From contig NZ_FNCZ01000010.1 in assembly GCF_900099995.1 (NCBI RefSeq), positions 1-64,000 of the forward strand: a DNA stretch of 64,000 bases, read 5' to 3'. Under the pieces are notes generated by a model, which saw nothing but the letters and a program-made list of their open reading frames with translations, was not told the origin of the DNA and searched no databases. The position numbers and the translations under genes are program-made. Below are positions 25,768 to 35,004 of this stretch, in pieces. The stretch's first letter is position 1. The number at the start of each line of letters is the position of its first letter. Source of the DNA: Winogradskyella thalassocola (GTDB lineage Bacteria; Bacteroidota; Bacteroidia; Flavobacteriales; Flavobacteriaceae).

Positions 25768-26592
25768 ATGAAGCAATATCACGATTTAGTAAAGCATATT
25801 TTAGCAGAAGGAAACGAAAAAGGTGATCGTACTGGGACAGGAACGAAAAGTGTTTTTGGTTACCAAATGCGTTTCGATTTAAGTGAAGGATTTCCAATGG
25901 TAACGACTAAAAAGTTACATTTAAAATCTATTATATACGAATTGCTTTGGTTCTTAAAAGGAGACACTAATATCGATTATCTTACTGAAAACGGTGTAAA
26001 AATATGGAATGATTGGGCTGATGAAAACGGTAATCTTGGACCCGTTTATGGTCATCAATGGAGAAATTGGGCAAGTGAAGATATTGACCAAATTAAAGAA
26101 GTCATTACAACTTTAAAAAATAATCCAAATAGCCGTAGAATGTTGGTTTCTGCTTGGAATCCTTCAGTTTTACCGGATACATCAAAATCATTTTCAGAAA
26201 ATGTCGCTAATGGAAAAGCAGCTTTACCTCCTTGCCATGCCTTTTTTCAATTTTATGTTGCTGATGGAAAATTATCTTGTCAACTCTACCAGCGAAGTGC
26301 AGATACGTTTTTAGGTGTGCCGTTTAATATTGCGTCTTACGCCTTATTTACGATGATGATGGCTCAAGTTTGTGGTTACGAAGCAGGTGATTTTATCCAC
26401 ACTTTTGGTGATGCTCATATTTATAATAACCATAAGGAGCAACTAGAATTACAATTGTCTAGAGAGATTAGACCATTACCAAAGATGATTCTGAATCCAG
26501 AGGTAAAAGATATTTTCGATTTTAAGTTTGAAGATTTTACATTGGTTGATTACAATCCGCATCCACATATTAAAGGTAAAGTTGCCGTATAA
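25768..26592 (+). CDS. thyA: Thymidylate synthase
   Basis: A 274-residue ThyA-type enzyme making dTMP from dUMP with methylene-tetrahydrofolate. The start is taken at ATG 25768 ([20 protein letters not shown]); the four extra codons upstream begin with GTG inside the REP-like hairpin. [13 protein letters not shown] (about 20-32), the catalytic cysteine in [11 protein letters not shown] (about 155-165), [20 protein letters not shown] and the C-terminal [11 protein letters not shown] are all present. DHFR, which regenerates its folate product, is encoded 1.1 kb downstream. Confidence 0.96.
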   Translation: MKQYHDLVKHILAEGNEKGDRTGTGTKSVFGYQMRFDLSEGFPMVTTKKLHLKSIIYELLWFLKGDTNIDYLTENGVKIWNDWADENGNLGPVYGHQWRNWASEDIDQIKEVITTLKNNPNSRRMLVSAWNPSVLPDTSKSFSENVANGKAALPPCHAFFQFYVADGKLSCQLYQRSADTFLGVPFNIASYALFTMMMAQVCGYEAGDFIHTFGDAHIYNNHKEQLELQLSREIRPLPKMILNPEVKDIFDFKFEDFTLVDYNPHPHIKGKVAV

Positions 26593-26601
26593 ATTTATTT
26601 A

Positions 26602-27015
26602 ATGAGATATCTAGTTTTAGTAGTAACGTTTCTTTGTAGCTTGTTTTTAAGTGCCCAAGATAAAGAAGATGCAACATATCCTGTGTATAGAGGGTGTAAC
26701 CAAGAATTAAGTTTTGAGGAGACAAAACAATGTACTTCAGATAAAATTATAGATTATATTAAAGTGAGTTTTAATTATGAACTCGCTGATAAAGTCTTTC
26801 CAACGGATTTAACGACTCAATTCCATGTCGAATTTGTTATAAATAAGAAGGGCAAAACGGAGCAAATAAATGTCAAGGCACATCACAAAGCGATTGCTGT
26901 AGACGTTATTCAGCTTATAAAACGAATGCCAAAATTTAAACTGCCAGGAACAAGCAATGGAAAATCTGTTGAGACACGCTTTAGTGCTTTAATGACGATT
27001 CGGTTATTAGGATGA
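26602..27015 (+). CDS. Secreted protein with TonB C-terminal-like fold
   Basis: A 137-residue protein with signal peptide MRYLVLVVTFLCSLFLSA then Q. The mature part has two cysteines, in YRGCNQELSFEETKQCTSDK (about 32-51), which could form a disulfide. It then shows FHVEFVINKKGKTEQINVKA and LIKRMPKFKLPGTSNGKSVE, the 'gxvxxv...L..lP.w.Pg...G..v' layout of TonB C-terminal domains found in many flavobacterial secreted proteins. It lacks a membrane anchor and proline-rich spacer, so it is not itself a classic TonB. It lies 9 bp after thyA, probably on the same transcript. Confidence 0.75.
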   Translation: MRYLVLVVTFLCSLFLSAQDKEDATYPVYRGCNQELSFEETKQCTSDKIIDYIKVSFNYELADKVFPTDLTTQFHVEFVINKKGKTEQINVKAHHKAIAVDVIQLIKRMPKFKLPGTSNGKSVETRFSALMTIRLLG

Positions 27016-27017
27016 AT

Positions 27018-27056
27018 AAAAAAAGCGTCTCGATTAAATTTGAGACGCTTTTTTTA
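27018..27056. terminator. Bidirectional terminator between convergent genes
   Basis: AAAGCGTCTC pairs with GAGACGCTTT, with further A-T pairs outside and T runs on both strands. It separates the TonB-like gene from the minus-strand isoamylase-N-domain gene. Confidence 0.87.
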
Positions 27057-27078
27057 TGTTTTGTTTTATAGAAATATC

Positions 27079-27375
27079 CTATAAATTGATAACGCAGTTT
27101 TCTTCTCCTGCAAATTCGTTAAATGCATAAGAATCAGCTTGGTCATCATTGATGTAAGCGCCATCTACAATATATCTAAATTCGTAAGATGTATCTTTTG
27201 CTAAATCTAGAGTACCTTTAAAAATACCGTTTTTTTGTTTTTTCAATTCAGTAGCTTCAGTATTCCACTCGTTAAAGCTTCCAACAACTGCTACACTTTT
27301 TGCCTCTTCTGCAGGAACAGAAAATGTTACCTTACAAACTGGCTTACTTTTTAAATACTGTTTTTTAATTGCCAT
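27079..27375 (-). CDS. Isoamylase early-set (AMPK-type glycogen-binding) domain protein
   Basis: A 98-residue single-domain protein. VCKVTFSVPAEEAKSVAVVG (about 13-32), FNEWN (about 34-38) and the later YEFRYIVDGAYINDDQADSY are the hallmark of the CBM48/AMPK-type early-set beta-sandwich, which binds alpha-glucans in larger enzymes. Here it stands alone without a catalytic domain and without a signal peptide. Such free-standing versions are common in flavobacteria and may bind glycogen or another partner. A -7 element reading TACTTTTG on the minus strand (27408-27415) lies 33 bases before the start. Confidence 0.88.
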   Translation of the reverse strand: MAIKKQYLKSKPVCKVTFSVPAEEAKSVAVVGSFNEWNTEATELKKQKNGIFKGTLDLAKDTSYEFRYIVDGAYINDDQADSYAFNEFAGEENCVINL

Positions 27376-27407
27376 AATAATATAAAATATAAATTTATTT
27401 ATGAGTA

Positions 27408-27415
27408 CAAAAGTA
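27408..27415 (-). promoter_or_regulatory. -7 promoter element of the glycogen-binding-domain gene
   Basis: Minus-strand TACTTTTG, a full TAnnTTTG match at a normal distance from ATG 27375. No convincing -33 TTG at standard spacing. Confidence 0.5.
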
Positions 27416-27672
27416 TAAAAGAATACAGCAAAAAATATCTATTAAATATCTAAAAACTAAAGAATTATCAATTTCGTAGTATCGCAATTATTTTTCGTTT
27501 AAGAATGTAATATTTATATACTTATATTATAAGATTAATAACATAAGATTGATTTGCTTGATATCTGATAATCAGCTATATCGTTTTCGATTATCACGCT
27601 ATGTTAATCTCTTACAATCACAATTAAGATTTTCTAAAAAAACAAGTATCTTTATCTTATTAAATTACGATC

Positions 27673-28605
27673 ATGTTCGGTAAGAAAAAGCAAGTTACAA
27701 CTATAGATAAAGACCAGTTAGAGCTCATAGAAAATGCTCAAAAACGCATTAGGCAAAAGAAACGTTTGTATGTGCATTTTGTGATTTTTTTAATTGGTGC
27801 TGTCTTTTTGATTTTAGCAAATACGGTACTAGGAATTGGAAAGGATTTTAAAATTGCAGGTGTTGATTGGTTTGTCTATGCTATTTTAGCATGGTTTTTT
27901 CTATTTATCTATCACTTTGTTAGCGTTTTTATTACCAATAAATTTATGGGTAAAGATTGGGAGAAACAACAGTTAGAAAAATTGGTGAATCTACAAGAAG
28001 TACGCATAGATAAGTTAAAACAGAATCTTGTTAAAGAGGAAACTAAAATTGCGCAGACACAAGTTTATACCGAAACGAGTAAGAAAGACAGTATAGCACA
28101 AAAAAAAAAGACATCTGAACTAACTATTATTGTGGCCGCAGGTGAAGATAATGCTATAGGGAAAGACAACGATTTAATATGGCACCTAAGTGATGATCTT
28201 AAACATTTTAAGTCCTTAACTAACGGTCATCATATTATTATGGGACGTAAAACGTTTGAAAGCTTTCCAAAACCCTTACCAAACCGTACTCATATTGTTA
28301 TTACAAGGCAAGGCAATTATAAAGTTCCTAGTGATGTTATTGTTGTTAATTCACTTGATGATGCATTAGATGCAGCACGATTAGATAAACAGCCGTTTAT
28401 TATTGGTGGTGGAGAAATCTATAAGCAAGCGATGTCTTTAGTGGATAAGCTTGAAATAACACGCGTACATGCTGAGTTTGAAAATGCCGACACTTTTTTC
28501 CCGGAAATTGATGACACTATATGGCAAGAAGTCAATAGAACAACGCATGATGCTGATGAAAAGCATGCGTATGCGTTTTCGTTTATTACCTATTTAAGAA
28601 AGTAA
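27673..28605 (+). CDS. Dihydrofolate reductase fused to an N-terminal 2TM domain
   Basis: A 310-residue protein in one uninterrupted frame. Residues about 10-105 are a 2TM domain: a basic amphipathic start (AQKRIRQKKRLYVHFVIFLI), a helix at about 33-52, a tryptophan-containing second helix at about 64-88, and FMGKDWEKQQLEKLV. A charged linker (about 106-148) follows. Residues about 149-310 are a complete DHFR, reducing dihydrofolate to tetrahydrofolate with NADPH: IVAAGEDNAIGKDNDLIW, catalytic D175 in HLSDDLKHFK, the GRKTFES NADPH site and IIGGGEIYKQAM. No internal ATG would yield a free DHFR. The fusion should tether the enzyme to the inner membrane, facing the cytoplasm. thyA lies 1.1 kb upstream. 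Confidence 0.88.
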   Translation: MFGKKKQVTTIDKDQLELIENAQKRIRQKKRLYVHFVIFLIGAVFLILANTVLGIGKDFKIAGVDWFVYAILAWFFLFIYHFVSVFITNKFMGKDWEKQQLEKLVNLQEVRIDKLKQNLVKEETKIAQTQVYTETSKKDSIAQKKKTSELTIIVAAGEDNAIGKDNDLIWHLSDDLKHFKSLTNGHHIIMGRKTFESFPKPLPNRTHIVITRQGNYKVPSDVIVVNSLDDALDAARLDKQPFIIGGGEIYKQAMSLVDKLEITRVHAEFENADTFFPEIDDTIWQEVNRTTHDADEKHAYAFSFITYLRK

Positions 28606-28708
28606 CACTTATTTTTTTACGAATTTACGAAACTCAATTTCTTAACTGAGTAGGCAACCATTTGCCAAATTTTTGCGTCTTTAATTATAAAAGGATACCT
28701 TATTGGAA

Positions 28709-28742
28709 ATTAAAAAGTTACGGTTAGTGTAACACTTTTTAA
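28709..28742. terminator. Terminator-like hairpin after the DHFR gene
   Basis: TTAAAAAGT pairs with ACTTTTTAA, extended by TAC/GTA around a 7-base loop with a two-base bulge. It lies about 105 bp after the DHFR stop and 46 bp before the ABC gene. Confidence 0.5.
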
Positions 28743-28787
28743 TATAGGCCGTCTTATTTATAACTAATCAACCAAAAAAATCTTTTC

Positions 28788-29672
28788 ATGAGTACGCTAA
28801 AAATCAATAATTTATCAAAAACATATGCTAATGGTGTCAAAGCTTTAGATAATGTAAGTCTAGAATTGGAAAACGGTATGTTTGGACTTCTAGGTCCAAA
28901 TGGCGCTGGGAAATCTTCATTGATGCGAACACTAGCCACATTGCAAGAAGCCGATTCTGGGACAGCTACTTTGGATGATATTGATATTTTGAATCAGCCT
29001 GCGGAATTACGCAAAGTCTTAGGTTATTTGCCACAAGAATTTGGAGTATATCCTCGTATTACTGCAGAACAATTGCTAACTCACTTAGCCATTTTAAAAG
29101 GAATCACCAATAAATCTGAACGCAAGGAACTCGTTAATTATTTACTAGACAAAGTAAATCTTTACGAAAAACGCAACAAATCAGTTAAAGGTTTTTCTGG
29201 CGGAATGAAACAACGCGTTGGTATCGCACAAGCATTAATAGGGAATCCGAATTTAATTATTGTAGATGAGCCAACTGCAGGTCTAGATCCTGGTGAACGT
29301 AATCGTTTTTACAACTTATTGGCAGATGTAGGCAAAGATGTTATAGTTATTCTCTCAACACACATTGTAGATGATGTAAGAGAGTTGTGCACTAAAATGG
29401 CAATTATGAATTTAGGAGAAATTGTATATCATGGTTCTCCACAGTCTGCAATAGAAGACTTAAACAGTAAGGTATTTAAAAAAATAGTTAGCAGAGATGA
29501 ACTTCAAAATTATGCTAACGATTATAAAGTAATTTCAAATAAAATGGTAGGTGGACAACCATTGATTCATGTGTTTAGTGAAGCGCATCCACAAAATGGA
29601 TTTGAGCCCGTTGCTCCTGGTCTAGAAGATGTCTTCTTTTCTAAAATCAACACATCAAACGTACTTGTTTAA
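28788..29672 (+). CDS. ABC transporter ATP-binding protein
   Basis: A 294-residue ATPase subunit. The Walker A motif GPNGAGKSS is at about 36-44, the Q-loop at YLPQEFG (about 83), the ABC signature FSGGMKQR (about 138-145) and Walker B LIIVDEPTAGLDPGE (about 158-172), followed by the H-loop STHIV. Such single-domain ATPases power export or membrane remodelling through a separate permease. The next gene, 22 bp downstream, encodes a very large permease fused to an M1 peptidase, which is evidently its partner. Confidence 0.93.
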   Translation: MSTLKINNLSKTYANGVKALDNVSLELENGMFGLLGPNGAGKSSLMRTLATLQEADSGTATLDDIDILNQPAELRKVLGYLPQEFGVYPRITAEQLLTHLAILKGITNKSERKELVNYLLDKVNLYEKRNKSVKGFSGGMKQRVGIAQALIGNPNLIIVDEPTAGLDPGERNRFYNLLADVGKDVIVILSTHIVDDVRELCTKMAIMNLGEIVYHGSPQSAIEDLNSKVFKKIVSRDELQNYANDYKVISNKMVGGQPLIHVFSEAHPQNGFEPVAPGLEDVFFSKINTSNVLV

Positions 29673-29694
29673 TCCATCTTAACTATTTGAAATC

Positions 29695-32600
29695 ATGTTT
29701 AAAACATTCTTTTTATCGGAATTAAAATATACGCTTAAGCAACCTATGGTGTATATTTTCATATTCATTCTAGCATTGATGGAATTCTTTGCTACAGTGA
29801 GCGACAATGTTCAAGTTGGTGGAGCTATTGGTAATGTCTATCGAAACTCACCTTATACAATCACGATACATGTGACTATATTCTGTATTTTTAGTCTCTT
29901 AATGGCTGTCGCATTCTTTAATAATGCAGCTTTACGAGATCATAATAACGAATTTAATGAAATACTTTTCACAACTCCTTTAAGTAAACCTGGTTACTTT
30001 TTTGGTCGCTTTTTTGGTGCCTTATTTGTATCGACATTACCACTGCTTGGTGTTTTTATAGGAATGCTTTTGGGTACTTATATGAATTCAATTTTTGGTT
30101 GGCTAGATACGTCACGCTATGGCGATTTTTATCTCGAAACCTTTATAAACAACTACCTTTTGTTCATTTTACCGAATATGTTCCTTGCCGGAACTGTGAT
30201 TTTTGCAATGGCAAATAAATGGAAGAGTACAGTTATTTCTTTTGTTGGTGGACTGGTAATTATAGTGGCTTATATCGTTTCAGGCTCACTAATGTCTGAT
30301 GTAGATAATGAAACCATTGCTGGTTTAACAGATATCTTCGGAATCAATACATACGCTATTGAAACCAAATATTTTACACCAGCCGAAAAAAACACAATTA
30401 GTCCAGGTTTTTCAGGAATTCTATTTTGGAATCGATTAATATGGATTAGTGTTGGTCTTATAATTTTAATGATCTCGTACTTTAGTTTCTCTTTTAAAAA
30501 GAAGAATCAAAAAATTAAAAAGGAAAAGGTAAAAGCATCTACAGGAGATACTGTATTTTCACTTCCGAGCTTAAATCCTTCGTTCTCAAATGCTACAAAT
30601 TGGGTTCAATTTAAAAGTTTCTTTTACACTAACTTTTTAAGTATTGTAAAGAGTGTTACTTTCAAAATTTTATTTCTGTTCTGTATTATTATTCTTGTTG
30701 CAGATTTAAGTGGAGGTTTTGAATATTTTGGACTTCAATCTTACCCATTAACCTATAAACTTATAGACTCAATAAAAGACAATACAGACATCTTTATTAT
30801 TATCATTGTTGTGTTTTTTAGTGGCGAATTAATTTGGCGCGATAGAGATTATAAAATTAATGAAGTCATAGATGCTACAGCACATACATCTTTTATATCT
30901 ATGGCTGCGAAAGCATTATCACTCGTATGTATCGCTTCCATTTTAAATATTTTCTTTTTATTCATTGGTGTTGTTTACCAATTACTCCACGGATTTACAC
31001 GTATAGAAATCGATGTTTATCTTTTAGATTTCTTTTATGATAATCTTCCGCTTTTTATTGCCTTTGGAGGTATAACTATATTAATTCAGGTATTGGCGAG
31101 CAATAAATATATTGGGTATTTTATTTCCATATTAGTACTTCTTGTTTGGGAAATTGTACTTAGTATAATGGACTTAAACTCTAATATGTTAGATGTTGGT
31201 GGTGGACCTTCTACATATTACTCAGACATGAACCGTTTTGGGCCAGGAGTTAAAGGTGCCTTATGGTTTAATCTCTACTGGGCATTGTTTGCCGTTTTAG
31301 GATTACTCGTTGCTGGTGCTTTATGGAATCGTGGTTCTAAAAGTTCTCTATTAAGCCGATTTAAAACAGCCCGTAAGGAAGTTCCTAAAAGCTACAGAAG
31401 CGTTATTGTCGTTGCCTTAATTGCTTGGCTTGGAGTGGCTAGTTTTGTGTATTATAATTCCCAAGTTTTAAATCCATATCGTTCTAGCGATACGACTGAG
31501 CAATTGATGGCAGAATTCGAAAAGAAATATAGCAAGTATAAAGATGCTGAGCATCCTAAAGTAACTGATGCTAAGTATTATATAGATATTTTTCCGAATA
31601 AAAGGGATATCCATGTCAAAGCAGATATAGCATTAACCAATGAATCTGATGTAGCAATTGATTCGCTTCACTTCTTTAATGGTGAAGGTTGGGATACAAA
31701 ACTAAATATTCCCAATGCAAAATCGGTTTATAAAGACAGTATTTATTTATATACAATTTATAAATTAAGTCCAGCTCTGCAACCAGGAGAAACGATAGTA
31801 GTGAAATTAGATAATAAATATATTACTAACGGATTTCAAAACGGAACTGGTAATACTATGATTGTTAAAAATGGAACTTTCTTTAATAATAGAGAAATCC
31901 TTCCAACTATGGGTTATAATGAGGCTTATGAAATTGGTGATAAAAACACGCGAAAAAAATATGGACTTGAGCCAAAAGAACGTACCCCAAAATTATCTAC
32001 TGAACTCAACGAATTACACAATCGCAATTATCTAAATAATGGTCAATCTGATTTTATTAATGTAGAAACTGTGATATCTACAATAAAAAGTCAAACCGCT
32101 ATCGCTCCAGGATCTCTCATAAAAAAATGGGAAGAAAACGACAGACGCTATTATCATTATAAAACAGATACACCTTCGTTAAATTTTTATGCTTTTATGT
32201 CGGCTGATTACGAAATCAAAACACGTAAATGGAATGGTATCGATATTGAAGTTTATTATGACGAAAAACATCCTGAAAATGTGGATATGATGTTAGACGC
32301 TGTAGAACGGTCTTTAGCTTATTATACTGAGAATTTTGGACCTTATTTTCATAAACAATGTCGTATTATAGAGTTTCCACGTTACGCTTCTTTTGCGCAA
32401 GCATTTCCGGGAACGATGCCATATTCTGAAGCCATAGGATTTGTCATTAATCTTGAAGATGAAACAGGAAATAACGTCGTTGATGCTGTAATTGCTCACG
32501 AAATGGGTCACCAATGGTGGGCACACCAAGTTATCGGTGCTAATATGCAAGGAGGTACTATGATGAGTGAAAGTTTTTCGGAATATTCGTCTCTAATGAC

Positions 32601-33276
32601 AATTAAAAATATTACTGAGAATCCGATGAAAATGCGCGAATTTTTAAAGTACGATCACGATCGTTATTTAAGAGGTCGAAGTGGAGAACGTGAAAAAGAA
32701 TTACCCTTATATAAAGTGGAAGATCAAGGTTATATTCACTATGGAAAAGGAAGTTTGATTTTATATGCATTACAGGATTATATTGGTGAAGACAAAGTAA
32801 ACTTGGCAATGAAGAATTTCTTAGAGGAGTATCGCTATAAAAAACCACCTTATCCAACATCTTTAGATTTCTTAAGACATTTAGAACCTCAGGTACCTGA
32901 TTCTTTAAACTATTTAATTAACGATTGGTTCAAAGAGATTACATTATATGATAACCGTCTTAAAGAAGCGAATTATAAAACCCTTGATAACGGTAAATAC
33001 GAAGTGACTTTAGAGATCGAAAGTTCTAAAATAAAATCGGATAGTTTAGGAAACGAAACTCAAACCGCTATAAACGATTGGATAGATGTTGGTTTCTTTA
33101 TGGATGATGCTGAAGAACGTTTATATAGTCAAAAACGTGTAAAGTTTAATAAAGAGAAATCATCGATTACGATGCAGTTAGATTCTTTACCAGTAAAAGC
33201 TGCAATAGATCCAAGACATCTTTTAATAGATCGTGTTTATAACGATAATATTAGAAGCATTAGTTTAGAAGAGTAA
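29695..33276 (+). CDS. ABC transporter permease fused to M1-family aminopeptidase domain
   Basis: An 1193-residue membrane protein. The N-terminal about 590 residues hold two ABC-2-type permease sets of about six helices each, for example FILALMEFFATVSDN at the start and FKILFLFCIIILVADLSGGF midway. After the last helix (near residue 580, VIVVALIAWLGVASFVYYNS) lies an about 600-residue M1 peptidase-like domain. The zinc motif HEMGHQWW starts at H935, followed about 20 residues later by the glutamate in MMSESFSEY. The usual GAMEN exopeptidase motif is not evident. The paired ATPase is 22 bp upstream. Its substrate is unknown; export coupled to extracytoplasmic peptide trimming is inference. 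Confidence 0.9.
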   Translation: MFKTFFLSELKYTLKQPMVYIFIFILALMEFFATVSDNVQVGGAIGNVYRNSPYTITIHVTIFCIFSLLMAVAFFNNAALRDHNNEFNEILFTTPLSKPGYFFGRFFGALFVSTLPLLGVFIGMLLGTYMNSIFGWLDTSRYGDFYLETFINNYLLFILPNMFLAGTVIFAMANKWKSTVISFVGGLVIIVAYIVSGSLMSDVDNETIAGLTDIFGINTYAIETKYFTPAEKNTISPGFSGILFWNRLIWISVGLIILMISYFSFSFKKKNQKIKKEKVKASTGDTVFSLPSLNPSFSNATNWVQFKSFFYTNFLSIVKSVTFKILFLFCIIILVADLSGGFEYFGLQSYPLTYKLIDSIKDNTDIFIIIIVVFFSGELIWRDRDYKINEVIDATAHTSFISMAAKALSLVCIASILNIFFLFIGVVYQLLHGFTRIEIDVYLLDFFYDNLPLFIAFGGITILIQVLASNKYIGYFISILVLLVWEIVLSIMDLNSNMLDVGGGPSTYYSDMNRFGPGVKGALWFNLYWALFAVLGLLVAGALWNRGSKSSLLSRFKTARKEVPKSYRSVIVVALIAWLGVASFVYYNSQVLNPYRSSDTTEQLMAEFEKKYSKYKDAEHPKVTDAKYYIDIFPNKRDIHVKADIALTNESDVAIDSLHFFNGEGWDTKLNIPNAKSVYKDSIYLYTIYKLSPALQPGETIVVKLDNKYITNGFQNGTGNTMIVKNGTFFNNREILPTMGYNEAYEIGDKNTRKKYGLEPKERTPKLSTELNELHNRNYLNNGQSDFINVETVISTIKSQTAIAPGSLIKKWEENDRRYYHYKTDTPSLNFYAFMSADYEIKTRKWNGIDIEVYYDEKHPENVDMMLDAVERSLAYYTENFGPYFHKQCRIIEFPRYASFAQAFPGTMPYSEAIGFVINLEDETGNNVVDAVIAHEMGHQWWAHQVIGANMQGGTMMSESFSEYSSLMTIKNITENPMKMREFLKYDHDRYLRGRSGEREKELPLYKVEDQGYIHYGKGSLILYALQDYIGEDKVNLAMKNFLEEYRYKKPPYPTSLDFLRHLEPQVPDSLNYLINDWFKEITLYDNRLKEANYKTLDNGKYEVTLEIESSKIKSDSLGNETQTAINDWIDVGFFMDDAEERLYSQKRVKFNKEKSSITMQLDSLPVKAAIDPRHLLIDRVYNDNIRSISLEE

Positions 33277-33297
33277 ATAATGCTTACTAGTTTAAAC

Positions 33298-33335
33298 AAA
33301 AACACCCTAACTTAATTTTAAGTTAGGGTATTTTA
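33298..33335. terminator. Bidirectional terminator between the ABC/M1 gene and metK
   Basis: ACCCTAACTTAA (33304-33315) pairs with TTAAGTTAGGGT (33318-33329); flanking A and T runs let it serve both converging genes. Confidence 0.85.
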
Positions 33336-33381
33336 TTATATGTTATAATGATCTAAGATCTAACCTATTTCAAAATAAAAA

Positions 33382-34671
33382 TTAAATTTCAAAAGCAACT
33401 TTTACCTTATCAACATAATCTAATTTTTCCCAAGTAAATAACTCTACGTCTAATGTAATAGGTTCTCCATTTGGTTGCTGAAACGATTTAGTAACCACTT
33501 CGTTCTGTCTTCCCATGTGACCATAAGCCGCAGTTTCGCTATACATTGGTTGACGTAATTTTAAACGTTCTTCAATAAAAGCTGGTCGCATATCAAATAG
33601 GTTTTCAACGGTTTTTGCAATCTCACCATCTGTCAAATTAAAATGACAAGTACCATAAGTATCAACAAAAATACCCATTGGTTTAGCAACACCAATAGCA
33701 TAAGAAACTTGTACTAAGATTTGATCACATAACCCAGCAGCAACTAAGTTCTTAGCAATATGTCTTGTTGCGTAAGCCGCACTTCTATCTACTTTACTTG
33801 GATCTTTTCCAGAGAAAGCTCCACCACCATGTGCACCTTTTCCTCCGTAAGTATCCACAATAATCTTACGACCTGTTAAACCAGTATCACCATGAGGTCC
33901 ACCAATTACAAATTTCCCTGTTGGGTTAATGTGGTAAGTAATATCATCATTAAATAAGTCTTGAATGTGCTCAGGTAATTTAGCAATAACTCTAGGAATT
34001 AATATTTCAATAATCTCTTTTCTGATTTTAGCTAACATTTCATCATCTGCAGCTGCAACATCAGCTTGAGATTGTGATTTAGGTGATACAAAATCATCAT
34101 GCTGCGTAGATACCACGATAGCGTCAATACGCTGTGGGACATTATCGTCACTATATTCTATAGTAACCTGACTTTTAGAGTCTGGTCTTAAGTATTTAAT
34201 GTCTTTATTCTCGCGACGTAACTCAGCTAATTCTATTAGAATTCTGTGTGATAAGTCTAAAGCTAAAGGCATGTAATTTTCGGTTTCGTTGGTTGCATAA
34301 CCAAACATCATACCTTGGTCACCAGCACCTTGTTCTTCTTTTGAGGCTCTGTCTACACCACGATTAATTTCTTCAGATTGCTCATGAATGGCAGAAAATA
34401 CTCCACAAGAATTGCCATCAAACATATAAGCACTTTTAGTGTAGCCTATTTTGTTAATGGTATCTCTTGCTATTTTTTGCACGTCTAAATACGTATTAGA
34501 TTTAACTTCACCAGCAAGAACAACTTGTCCTGTAGTTACTAAAGTCTCGCAAGCAACTTTCGATTCTGGATCAAAAGCTAAAAAGTTATCGATTAGAGCA
34601 TCACTAATTTGATCTGCTACTTTGTCTGGATGTCCTTCAGATACACTTTCTGAAGTAAATAAATATGGCAT
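33382..34671 (-). CDS. metK: S-adenosylmethionine synthetase
   Basis: A 429-residue enzyme making SAM from methionine and [23 protein letters not shown] opens the protein (ATP-site His in GHPDK), with [16 protein letters not shown] (about 117-132), [20 protein letters not shown] and [20 protein letters not shown] also present. Compared with the about 385-residue E. coli enzyme it has a longer middle region (about 180-215), as in other Bacteroidota. Its 150-base leader carries a SAM-II-like aptamer right after the promoter, so the enzyme is probably repressed by its own product. Confidence 0.96.
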   Translation of the reverse strand: MPYLFTSESVSEGHPDKVADQISDALIDNFLAFDPESKVACETLVTTGQVVLAGEVKSNTYLDVQKIARDTINKIGYTKSAYMFDGNSCGVFSAIHEQSEEINRGVDRASKEEQGAGDQGMMFGYATNETENYMPLALDLSHRILIELAELRRENKDIKYLRPDSKSQVTIEYSDDNVPQRIDAIVVSTQHDDFVSPKSQSQADVAAADDEMLAKIRKEIIEILIPRVIAKLPEHIQDLFNDDITYHINPTGKFVIGGPHGDTGLTGRKIIVDTYGGKGAHGGGAFSGKDPSKVDRSAAYATRHIAKNLVAAGLCDQILVQVSYAIGVAKPMGIFVDTYGTCHFNLTDGEIAKTVENLFDMRPAFIEERLKLRQPMYSETAAYGHMGRQNEVVTKSFQQPNGEPITLDVELFTWEKLDYVDKVKVAFEI

Positions 34672-34745
34672 ATGTCCTATGTTTAGGTTATATTAAATCT
34701 ACGGAAAAATTTCAGATTGCTTGGTCGCTAGAGAAGTAGAAAACT

Positions 34746-34823
34746 TACTGCTTTAGCATTTTTTGTTTCAGCAGAATAAAATTCCGCGTCAGAGGTTGCA
34801 ATCAGATCAAATTTTTCCTCTCA
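34746..34823 (-). promoter_or_regulatory. SAM-II-like riboswitch in the metK leader
   Basis: Read on the minus strand, AGAGG (34821-34817) pairs with CCTCT (34795-34791) as P1. The loop has TTTGATCTGATTGCAA directly before the 3' side of P1, as in SAM-II aptamers (known examples have GATTTAACCGTATTGCAA). A hairpin GCGGAAT/ATTCTGC follows, then AAAATGCTAAAGCAG, matching the conserved downstream GCTAAA of SAM-II, which folds back as a pseudoknot. The extra hairpin fits the long-loop variant reported from Bacteroidota. The element begins just past the predicted transcription start and precedes a SAM synthetase gene. Assigned by eye, not by a covariance model. Confidence 0.72.
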
Positions 34824-34836
34824 ATTTTTGATGGTA

Positions 34837-34844
34837 CAAAAGTA
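34837..34844 (-). promoter_or_regulatory. -7 promoter element of metK
   Basis: Minus-strand TACTTTTG. Transcription would begin about 34830, only a few bases before the SAM-II-like aptamer, as expected for a riboswitch leader. Confidence 0.62.
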
Positions 34845-34983
34845 GAAAAATTATATGAAATGAGATTTTAATTCTCTTTTTTTATGAGTTTATTAGGTTT
34901 TGAATTATTTTGAAAGCATATTTCATGTAGAAAGTTTAAGTAGTTACTTCGATGTTTTTTAGGTTTCTATGATCTTTAGATGT

Positions 34984-34991
34984 TATTTTTG
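34984..34991 (+). promoter_or_regulatory. -7 promoter element of the PL7 lyase gene
   Basis: TATTTTTG, a full TAnnTTTG match 13 bases before ATG 35005. It puts the transcription start near 34998 and leaves the longer ORF start (34969) outside the mRNA. Confidence 0.5.
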
Positions 34992-35004
34992 TAAAAAACA
35001 AATT

